Assembly (NCBI GenBank): GCA_008933045.1
Contig: WBXJ01000016.1
Coordinates: 1-21,155 of the forward strand
From: Verrucomicrobiota bacterium
GTDB taxonomy: Bacteria; Verrucomicrobiota; Verrucomicrobiia; Limisphaerales; SXQI01
Length of the DNA stretch: 21,155 nt
Direction of reading: 5' to 3'
Shown: positions 8,238-15,053 of the stretch, one piece after another
Layout: each line of letters opens with the position of its first letter
How positions within the stretch are numbered: position 1 is the first letter of the stretch
Notes under the pieces: generated by a model
The model's input: the letters and a program-made list of their open reading frames with translations, nothing else
What the model was told of the DNA's origin: nothing
Databases searched by the model: none
Program-made: the position numbers and the translations under genes

Positions 8238-8380
8238 TTGTGCGCGTCGTTCTAGCAGCTCCAAGATTACGAATCAAACCTTCGGTGATCCAGATTTGAA
8301 GTTCCGGCTTCCACGCGTCTAGAAAATCGGTCGATTAAAATCTGCTTTTATTTTTTCTGCTATTCCTCGATTGTCTTGCG

Positions 8381-9526
8381 ATGTCATCCACTATCTCCGT
8401 CCCGGTTGGATCCACAGGAAATTCTTCAAAACCTGTTGCTAAACGAATTGTTTCGCTTGATGCCCTTCGGGGTTTTGACATGTTTTGGATCGTGGGAATG
8501 GAAGGCATCATCCACGCACTTTCGACAGTAATTAATTATCCGCTGATCACGCGAATGGATCATGTGCCTTGGCAGGGCCTCCATTTCTACGATTTTATTT
8601 TTCCGCTCTTTGTTTTTATCATCGGCGTCTCGCTGGTTTTTTCACTGAGCAAAACTCTTGAGACTGAAGGCCAGAAAGCGGCGACCATTAAAGTCATTCG
8701 CCGCGGCCTGATTTTGTATGTGCTCGGTCTGATCTATTATGGAGGTATCAGTCAGGGACTCGATAAAGTGCGACTCGTCGGCGTGCTCCAGCGTCTTGCT
8801 ATTTGTTACACATTCGCCGGACTTGCTTTTATTTGGTTCAAAACTCGAGGTCGCATCGTCACCTGCGCCTTTTTGCTTATTGGGTATTGGGCTGTAATGA
8901 CTTTTGTGCCGGTGCCGGGAGTTGGCGCAGGGAATTTTGACGAGGGTAAAAACCTAGCAAATTACGTGGACCGAGAATTCCTACCCTTCCGCAAGTGGGA
9001 TGGAGATCATGACCCGGAAGGTCTGCTCAGCAACATCCCTGCGATTGCTCAATGTATTCTTGGGTTATTTGCAGGGCTTTTGCTTAAGAATTCCAAGACT
9101 CCAGACAAGCAAAAAGTCCGCTGGCTGCTGCTCGGAGGAATCGCGTTTATCATCCTCGGATTCCTCTGGGGTCTTCAATTTCCGATCATCAAGAAAATCT
9201 GGTCATCCTCCTTCGTGCTCGTCACCACGGGTGTGAGTGCGATTTTGCTCGCCACATTTTACCAAATAATTGATGTCTGGAATCATCAAAAATGGGCGGC
9301 ACCCTTCGTTTGGATTGGATGCAACGCGATCACGATCTACCTGACGATGGCTCTCTTTGATTTTGGAAAACTTGCCAGTCGCCTTCTGGGTGGGCCGATC
9401 ACGGAATGGCTCGACCACCGCATTGCTGCAGGGTTTGGTCACCTAGTGATTGAAGTAACGGTGTTGATGTTTGGACTTTTGCTCGCCCGGTTTCTTTACC
9501 AAAGGAAAATATTCCTGCGGGTCTGA
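8381..9526 (+). CDS. Polytopic membrane acyltransferase, COG4299 / heparan-alpha-glucosaminide N-acetyltransferase-like
   Basis: This is a 381-residue integral membrane protein with about ten hydrophobic segments. The N-terminus has the signature SLDALRGFDMFWI (residues 25-37) followed by PWQGLHFYDFIFPLFVFIIG. His68 and Asp71 of that segment are conserved in the NagX/HGSNAT-like family (DUF5009-type). Relatives transfer acetyl groups from acetyl-CoA across the membrane to sugar amines, so a role in amino-sugar or glycan acetylation is likely but not proven. The start is ATG at 8381, with a T-rich leader and no Shine-Dalgarno. It is transcribed divergently from the dehydrogenase gene across 143 bases and converges on the next gene with only 29 bases between stops. 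Confidence 0.9.
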   Translation: MSSTISVPVGSTGNSSKPVAKRIVSLDALRGFDMFWIVGMEGIIHALSTVINYPLITRMDHVPWQGLHFYDFIFPLFVFIIGVSLVFSLSKTLETEGQKAATIKVIRRGLILYVLGLIYYGGISQGLDKVRLVGVLQRLAICYTFAGLAFIWFKTRGRIVTCAFLLIGYWAVMTFVPVPGVGAGNFDEGKNLANYVDREFLPFRKWDGDHDPEGLLSNIPAIAQCILGLFAGLLLKNSKTPDKQKVRWLLLGGIAFIILGFLWGLQFPIIKKIWSSSFVLVTTGVSAILLATFYQIIDVWNHQKWAAPFVWIGCNAITIYLTMALFDFGKLASRLLGGPITEWLDHRIAAGFGHLVIEVTVLMFGLLLARFLYQRKIFLRV

Positions 9527-9555
9527 GTTACAACCAACCGACTGTCTCGCTCCGT

Positions 9556-10227
9556 TTATCTGGAGATAGCCTTTGGCCAGAGCAACACCGATCCCTCCCT
9601 GATTTCGATTCGAGAAAGCCGTGCTGCAAGTTGCTGTATTTGAGGATTATCGTTCACTGAGGCCAGAAACCCTTTCGACTGAAACTGAGATACAAGAATT
9701 GCTGGGAGCGGTTTGCCCTTCACCGTGAATGATTTAACATCGAGACTCAGCAAATCATTCGTCAGAGCTAATCCTAGGATCATTTCTCCATTCAAAAACC
9801 TGCCTTTGAACGCGGATCGCCCCAAGTTATCCAAGGGGATGCTCATTTGCGCGCGAACTTCGGAGGGAGCTAATTCCAACGCAAAACTCCCCAGAGCCTC
9901 CAGAGCGGGCTGCTTTGTTTGTACCAGCGCGTTTAAGTCGCGGGCGGTCAATTCGAATGGTTCGTTCCCGTTCTTTTGGTCTGCGGCTTGGATGAATTTG
10001 AGAACTCGCTCCTCCAATACAACCATGTCAGCCGCCGTATAAACGACCTTTGAAATATCGAGCGGTGTCTTCGATGTGTAGTTTGCAGCCAACTTGCGCA
10101 ACCCAAACTGCGCGCCGATATAAACCGCAAGCAACCCCACCACAAACAACACCAACAGCGACAAGCATCCGTAAAAAACACACCCCCTCCGACGTTCGCT
10201 TCGAATTTTTGTTTCAGTTTCATCCAT
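9556..10227 (-). CDS. Hypothetical single-pass membrane protein
   Basis: I do not recognise a family for this 223-residue protein. It has a charged cytoplasmic N-terminus (MDETETKIRSERRRG) and one strong transmembrane segment at about residues 16-40 (CLSLLVLFVVGLLAVYIGA). A soluble region of about 180 residues follows, predicted outside the cytoplasm, with mixed helix and strand, for instance LTARDLNALVQTKQ and FLNGEMILGLALTNDLLSL. The hydrophobic segment follows an Arg-rich stretch, consistent with an N-in orientation. Only two cysteines occur, both at the membrane edge. The gene lies 32 bases downstream of the sialidase-like gene on the same strand and may be co-transcribed. The size and layout suggest a lipid-binding or assembly-type small anchored protein, but no function should be assigned. 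Confidence 0.85.
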   Translation of the reverse strand: MDETETKIRSERRRGCVFYGCLSLLVLFVVGLLAVYIGAQFGLRKLAANYTSKTPLDISKVVYTAADMVVLEERVLKFIQAADQKNGNEPFELTARDLNALVQTKQPALEALGSFALELAPSEVRAQMSIPLDNLGRSAFKGRFLNGEMILGLALTNDLLSLDVKSFTVKGKPLPAILVSQFQSKGFLASVNDNPQIQQLAARLSRIEIREGSVLLWPKAISR

Positions 10228-10259
10228 AATTACTCGGGCTTTTCCTGATGTGACTGGGC

Positions 10260-11450
10260 CTAATAAATAAGCGAAAAACTACCATCTGACGCTGCCACTA
10301 CGGCGACTAGTCCCCACACTGGCAGACCAGTCCGCCGCTCGATCGGGTGCATCGCCTTTCCATCCTTATCATAAAGCTGCCAGGCCACTCCACCCCCTCG
10401 TTGCCAGCCCGTCCCTTCGGTCCATGCCAATAGCACTTCCCCCCGCGAGTTAACAGCCAACGCAGGATGCTTTCGTCCGCCCTTGCCGCCTTCGGGTTGC
10501 ATCATTTTTCTAGATGGATTTCCGGTGGCTTCAAATTTTTCCCACCAAACTTGACCCTCAGTTTCCCATGCGGCGAAAGAGGCTGTGGATCCTTGAGCGA
10601 GCGCAGACGTGCTCATTGGACAATTGTTGATGGACCACGGCGCGCTCCTTACTACCCGAAAAGGCAGATTGTCCATCGTTCCCTTGATGACTAACTCCGC
10701 TCGATTTGTCTCCTGCGTCGCGCTACGGAAAACTACTTGTAACGATCCTCCATCGCCATAACCGGCCTTGATTCCACAACAACCACAAGCACCGCTCCCG
10801 TGAGGTGAAACCGCCTTCTCGGTCGCAAAAACACCCCCATCATCCGTAGATTCGCGTACATAGACGGCTCGGAATTGTTCGCCTTTCGCGTCACCGATTA
10901 AACCATGCCAAACCACCGCGACATGCCCCATGGCATCGGCTGCCAGCGATCCGCCCCCATCCAATCCTCCTGCCACCTTGAGCATATTCTGTTCAGGTTC
11001 AAACTCAGAAGCATTTGGTCGCAACCTCGCATACAAGAGGGGGGATTGATCCCGTCCTTCCAGCCGAACCGATTGCGCTTTCGAACTCCCCATCCAAGCC
11101 ACATGAACCCAACCGTTCCGTCCCAACGCCAGTTGCGCTCCTCTGACCGATCCGATCGCCAAACCGCTGCCAGAGACACGATTCACACGGACTGGAGCGA
11201 CCCAACCTTCGGACTGCGCTTTTCTATAAGTGTAAAAAAGATCGCCTCCCGCGGCGTCACCCTTGAAATAAAGCAGGTGAACTCTTCCATCGGCACCTAC
11301 CATCGCTTGAGGTTGGATCCCATTATCTGGCGTCCGCATTACCTCGACGGGCCCCGCCCAAACGTTTCTCACGATCAAAAAACTCAGAGCGACTAGGCTG
11401 CTCCGAAACAATCTCATCATCGTCAGCCATGGTCTGGATAAGGAATTCAT
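10260..11450 (-). CDS. Secreted sialidase-like (BNR-type beta-propeller) protein
   Basis: This 396-residue exported protein has a hydrophobic signal at about residues 15-32 (SSLVALSFLIVRNVWAG). ATG codons at 11420 and 11417 would give shorter, equally good signal peptides. The body has repeated propeller-like blades with the patterns GADGRVHLLYF, GRNGWVHVAWM, DAMGHVAVVWHG and NSRGEVLLAWTEG, as seen in exo-alpha-sialidase-superfamily proteins. The classical sialidase arginine triad and Asp boxes are not clear, so it may not be a sialidase. A cysteine motif ACGCCG (Cys222, Cys224, Cys225) and NNCPMS (Cys277) stand in the middle. Its neighbours are the single-pass membrane protein downstream and the haem/Fe-S operon 111 bases upstream. 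Confidence 0.78.
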   Translation of the reverse strand: MNSLSRPWLTMMRLFRSSLVALSFLIVRNVWAGPVEVMRTPDNGIQPQAMVGADGRVHLLYFKGDAAGGDLFYTYRKAQSEGWVAPVRVNRVSGSGLAIGSVRGAQLALGRNGWVHVAWMGSSKAQSVRLEGRDQSPLLYARLRPNASEFEPEQNMLKVAGGLDGGGSLAADAMGHVAVVWHGLIGDAKGEQFRAVYVRESTDDGGVFATEKAVSPHGSGACGCCGIKAGYGDGGSLQVVFRSATQETNRAELVIKGTMDNLPFRVVRSAPWSINNCPMSTSALAQGSTASFAAWETEGQVWWEKFEATGNPSRKMMQPEGGKGGRKHPALAVNSRGEVLLAWTEGTGWQRGGGVAWQLYDKDGKAMHPIERRTGLPVWGLVAVVAASDGSFSLIY

Positions 11451-11560
11451 GCAAAATACCCTGCCAGCGGATCGATCTCAAGTAAAGCGGACCTCTCGAT
11501 AAATTTGGGTGTTTTTGGAGGGGGCACCGACAATTGAGGAGCTGAATCCCTTCACTACAA

Positions 11561-12157
11561 TTAAAACGCTAATTGTGAGATCCGCTCGCGCAACTGATCC
11601 TTCCAGCGTTGCAGGCAGGAGGCACGAAAGTGAAAGCGGAGGAGGTTCTCGCGTCGGGTTGTGGATTCGAGCGATTTCCATTGCTGATCCAACGCGATTA
11701 AATCAGAAGCAAAAACGAGTTCTAAATCAGAGACCCTGGATTGAATTTCTTGCAAACGTTGCGTCCAAACTAGCGACTCGCCAAAAGCCTGTGCCTTCAA
11801 AATAGGGGAGGTGAGTTTGAGCCGTTCTGTATTGAACCTAGCCACCTCAACGCAAACTTGGCCTACCTCCAAAAAGAGCGCGGTCAAATCCTCAGGGATA
11901 TTCGCTGTCGAGGGAGCTTTTTCTCCAGTCTCTAATTCCCAGAGCAAAGCCAACCGATCACGGTGCGACTTTAAAACGCCAAAAGCGGCATTGATATCCG
12001 CGTAAATCTGGTCCGCTTGAACAGCGGTAGGGCTTGAAGTTAACCGCACCCTGTCAGGGTGATGGGATTCACTTAGTTTGAGAAATTTGGACTTTAACTT
12101 GTCCTGATCAATCCAAGGATGAGGATCAATACTGAACAGGGAGAAAGCGTCGATCAT
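11561..12157 (-). CDS. hscB: HscB-type J-domain co-chaperone for Fe-S cluster transfer
   Basis: This 198-residue protein has an N-terminal J-domain whose HPD motif is His33-Pro34-Asp35 within SESHHPDRVR. The C-terminal part is a helical coiled domain (LFLEVGQVCVEVARFNTERL). HscB stimulates the ATPase of the Hsp70 HscA and delivers the scaffold-bound Fe-S cluster. Length and layout fit HscB (about 170-200 residues) rather than a full DnaJ; there is no zinc finger. The ATG at 12157 overlaps the stop of the upstream IscA-type gene as ATGA, implying translational coupling. No hscA or iscU is seen in this window. It is the last gene before a 110-base gap, and I see no hairpin followed by T residues there. 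Confidence 0.82.
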   Translation of the reverse strand: MIDAFSLFSIDPHPWIDQDKLKSKFLKLSESHHPDRVRLTSSPTAVQADQIYADINAAFGVLKSHRDRLALLWELETGEKAPSTANIPEDLTALFLEVGQVCVEVARFNTERLKLTSPILKAQAFGESLVWTQRLQEIQSRVSDLELVFASDLIALDQQWKSLESTTRRENLLRFHFRASCLQRWKDQLRERISQLAF

Positions 12158-12540
12158 GCGCTAAAACTCTCACCGCAAGAACAACTGGTTGCCGCATTGG
12201 GGTTGATTACTTTAAACCCACCTTCCTGCAAACTATCCACATAATCTAACTCGGATCCCGTGACATATAAGGCACTTTTTGGATCCACAACCACTCGAAT
12301 GCCCGAGGTTTCCACCATAATATCGCGGTTGGCGGGTGTATCTTGGAGATCCATTTTGTATTGGAGACCAGAACATCCCCCACCCACCACAGCGACGCGG
12401 AGCACCCCAGAAGGTCGTCCCTGACGTGTCAAAAGCGACGAGACCTTGAGAGCCGCGTTGGGAGTGACTTTGATCAAGCGTTCGTCCCCAATTCGGATGT
12501 TGGGGGCACTAACTACGGTCGTAGTAACTCTGGCGATCAT
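12154..12540 (-). CDS. HesB/IscA/ErpA-type iron-sulfur cluster carrier
   Basis: This 128-residue A-type carrier has the three invariant cysteines: Cys56 in GGGCSGLQY, and Cys120 and Cys122 in SCSCGESF. These bind an Fe-S cluster or iron and pass it to target apoproteins. Other family marks are RVAVVGGGCSG and the GFKVINPNA turn. A-type carriers (IscA, SufA, ErpA) cannot be told apart reliably by eye, so no symbol is given. The gene lies 66 bases downstream of hemH on the same strand and overlaps hscB. This context fits supply of clusters to HemN, a radical SAM enzyme with a [4Fe-4S] cluster, and possibly to ferrochelatase. That link is inferred from adjacency. Confidence 0.94.
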   Translation of the reverse strand: MIARVTTTVVSAPNIRIGDERLIKVTPNAALKVSSLLTRQGRPSGVLRVAVVGGGCSGLQYKMDLQDTPANRDIMVETSGIRVVVDPKSALYVTGSELDYVDSLQEGGFKVINPNAATSCSCGESFSA

Positions 12541-12606
12541 CGTTCAATCATCTTAATTCGTTTTGGTGCCGAGTCAATTGTAGGCATAGGCATTCGACTT
12601 TGGTGC

Positions 12607-13632
12607 TTAGCGGTTACTCTCTACAAATGTTGCAAGGGCCTGGATCCATCGGGGGTGTTCATTCATGCAAGGGATGAGGCTCAGACTGGTGCCTCCTGCC
12701 TCGGTAAAGGTCTGTTCGCCGCGAATGCCGATTTCCTCGATGGTCTCCAAACAATCCGAGACGAAGGCTGGGCAGATGACTAGAACCCTTTTTTTCCCCT
12801 CCTGCGCGAATCGAGGCAATTCTAAATCGGTGTAGGGTTTCAACCAAGGGTCGCGACCGAGGCGCGATTGGAATGAGACCGCGTATTGGTCTCGGGTCAA
12901 CCCGGCCTTGTCAACAAAGAGCCTTACGGTCTCAAAGCACTGGTGTCGATAGCATGTTGCATGCGCTGGGCTGGGGACATCGCAGCAGTTGGGAACTTTG
13001 AAACAGTGCGCCTTGGTGGGGTCGGATTTGCACAAATGTCTTTCAGGAATTCCATGGAAACTGAAGAGCAGTAGGTCATGTTCCTGTTCCAAATAAGGCT
13101 GGGCACTTTTTACGAGGGCATCGATGTAGTCAGGATGATTGTAGTAGGCTGGCATGACGCGAAGTTTCATTTGAGGAAACTCCTTGATCACGACCCTCAC
13201 GCGTTCCACTGCGCTTTCAAAACTGGACATCGCGTAATGTGGAAAGAGAGGAATGAGAAACACTTCTGTAACGCCTTGTTCGTGCAGGCTGCGGAGGGCT
13301 TGAAGGGGCGGAGGATTCTGGTAACGCATACACAACTCGACTGGGCAATCGAGTTTCTCTTCCAGTAACGTTTTGACCCGACGGCTCGTTGCGACCAACG
13401 GGGAGCCTTCGGAAGTCCAGATTGTGGAGTAGGCATGAGCAGCATCTTTCGGACGGGTGACAAGAATTAATCCATTGACTAGTGCGAAACGGATCGGCCA
13501 CGGCGTGTCGATAACTCGCCCGTCCATGAGAAATTCACGGAGGTATCGACGGACGTCGGGCACGGATGGAGAATCTGGTGACCCAAGATTCATCAGCAAC
13601 ACGCCGAATTTGGAGGGAGTAGAGGTGTTCAT
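12607..13632 (-). CDS. hemH: Ferrochelatase
   Basis: This 341-residue enzyme inserts Fe2+ into protoporphyrin IX to form haem, or into coproporphyrin III in the alternative pathway. Catalytic residues are visible: His193 in FSFHGIPERH and Glu296 in DCLETIEE. The N-terminal LLMNLGSPDSP is the family signature. The start is ATG at 13632, overlapping the upstream hemG stop (TGATG); a TTG just before it would add one residue. A region rich in cysteine (Cys201, 210, 216, 217, 227 and 232) follows the catalytic histidine, including NCCDV and CYRHQC. Such clusters may bind [2Fe-2S] in some bacterial ferrochelatases, but I cannot assign ligands from sequence. Confidence 0.96.
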   Translation of the reverse strand: MNTSTPSKFGVLLMNLGSPDSPSVPDVRRYLREFLMDGRVIDTPWPIRFALVNGLILVTRPKDAAHAYSTIWTSEGSPLVATSRRVKTLLEEKLDCPVELCMRYQNPPPLQALRSLHEQGVTEVFLIPLFPHYAMSSFESAVERVRVVIKEFPQMKLRVMPAYYNHPDYIDALVKSAQPYLEQEHDLLLFSFHGIPERHLCKSDPTKAHCFKVPNCCDVPSPAHATCYRHQCFETVRLFVDKAGLTRDQYAVSFQSRLGRDPWLKPYTDLELPRFAQEGKKRVLVICPAFVSDCLETIEEIGIRGEQTFTEAGGTSLSLIPCMNEHPRWIQALATFVESNR

Positions 13633-15053
13633 CAATTAATCGTTTGGCTGGCTAAGGAAAAATGCGTTTTGTTGGAGCGTTGACCGTGTTGGATCAATTT
13701 CGTGGCTGCGTCATGTCCGGCGAGTAGTGAATCACTGAGAGAGATACCATCACGGAAATGCCCTGCGAGATGTAACCCCGCGTTGCTGGCCTCAAGCGTC
13801 GCCATGCGTTCGCGGAATTTACCAAATCCAATTTCATATTGCGGGATGGCACGGGAGTAGGCGGTGCGATGGATGAAGGTGGGTTGACCTGTGACACCCA
13901 ACAATTGGCGTAGAGCCTTCAGAGTTGTCTCAATTTGTGTCTCAGCAGGAGCTTGGGCGAGTTTGGGATCGCGACTACCACCCAAATAACAGGTGAGTAA
14001 GACGTGATCGGTTGGAGCACGATTTGGAAAAAGTGATGAGCTAAAAATTGCTCCTAAAATTGGAATTTTCTCCACCGCTGGAACGAGCACACCAAAGCCG
14101 TCGAGTGGATGCGCAACTTCCGAGCGGCGGAAGCCGAGGGCTAGGGAAGTGACTGGTGTATAGACAATGTCGCCGAGCCATCTCAGCGATTGGCCGTCAC
14201 CCGTGTTCCAATCAATCTCGGCGAGTCGATAAGCAGGGGCTGCGAGCAGGATCGCGCTGTGCTCGTGCGTTTCAGTCGATTCACCTTTTTGTATCGTGAC
14301 CGTCCAGATTTCTCCTTGTCTACAAATTCGCGTCACTGGAGTGCTCGTATGGACGGAATCTGCCACTTGACGAGTCAGAGCTTGGGTTAGGGATCCTAGG
14401 CCATGTCGAAACGAGAGTTTGGGTGCGTTTGACTTTGAAATCTCACCGGTTTTGCGTCGTTCCCGAGCTCCTATAAGCTGGCCGAGGAACAGTGAGCGAT
14501 AACGCTGCTCAATGGCGTGCAGTTTTGGGAATGCTTCACGAAGCGAGAGACGTTCAGGTTCACCTGCGTAGATTCCCGCAACGAACGGGTTGATGGCGTA
14601 GTCGAGAAATTCTTGGCCCAGTCGGCGCACGACAAACGCAGCCAGTGTTTCTTCGAGATCAGACGGTGCACGGGGAAGTAAAAAATCGCCTAAAACTCGA
14701 ATTTTTGCTGGAAAGGAAAAAAGCGGAGTAGTCGCCCAACCCAACAGTGAACTCGGAAGTGCTTGAAGGCGATGGTTACGAACCAAGAACCGTTTTTCAG
14801 CTTCTGGATTAGAATAAATTTGTTCCAATCCCAGATCCAGTTCAGTGAGTAGGGTTCGGATGATGGGGGATGTTTCGAGCAGCGTGTTCGGGCCGTGCTC
14901 AGCCAGATACCCATCGCGCTCCGAGGTATGAATGACACCTCCGGTTCGGCTGGACGATTCGTAAATGGAAAAGGGTACGCCCTGCTGGCTAAGGCGGTAA
15001 GCAGCAGTCAAACCAGTGATGCCTGCGCCAATGATGGCGACGGAAGGATTCAT
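13632..15053 (-). CDS. hemG: Protoporphyrinogen (or coproporphyrinogen) oxidase, HemG/HemY type
   Basis: This 473-residue flavoprotein oxidises protoporphyrinogen IX to protoporphyrin IX. It starts with an FAD dinucleotide-binding motif, IIGAGITGLTAAYRL. The next marks are GGVIHTSERDGYLAEHGPNT and a C-terminal FAD-contact motif, HLAGHFRDGISLSDSLL, all typical of the HemY-type PPO. It has 473 residues, close to the family length. ATG 15053 overlaps the hemE-hemN stop as ATGA, and its own TGA overlaps hemH. HemY-type enzymes use O2, in contrast to the O2-independent HemN next to it. Some relatives (CgoX) oxidise coproporphyrinogen, but with HemN present and no HemQ in the window the protoporphyrin route is favoured. 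Confidence 0.94.
   Translation of the reverse strand: MNPSVAIIGAGITGLTAAYRLSQQGVPFSIYESSSRTGGVIHTSERDGYLAEHGPNTLLETSPIIRTLLTELDLGLEQIYSNPEAEKRFLVRNHRLQALPSSLLGWATTPLFSFPAKIRVLGDFLLPRAPSDLEETLAAFVVRRLGQEFLDYAINPFVAGIYAGEPERLSLREAFPKLHAIEQRYRSLFLGQLIGARERRKTGEISKSNAPKLSFRHGLGSLTQALTRQVADSVHTSTPVTRICRQGEIWTVTIQKGESTETHEHSAILLAAPAYRLAEIDWNTGDGQSLRWLGDIVYTPVTSLALGFRRSEVAHPLDGFGVLVPAVEKIPILGAIFSSSLFPNRAPTDHVLLTCYLGGSRDPKLAQAPAETQIETTLKALRQLLGVTGQPTFIHRTAYSRAIPQYEIGFGKFRERMATLEASNAGLHLAGHFRDGISLSDSLLAGHDAATKLIQHGQRSNKTHFSLASQTIN

Noticed and set aside
8238..8264. TTG start adding nine residues to the dehydrogenase
   Set aside because: The extension is charged and sits before a clean signal peptide that begins at ATG 8237.
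11557..11576. ACAATTA/TAATTGT 7-bp dyad at the end of hscB
   Set aside because: It is short, AT-rich and overlaps the stop codon, with no T-run following on the minus strand. Not convincing as a terminator.
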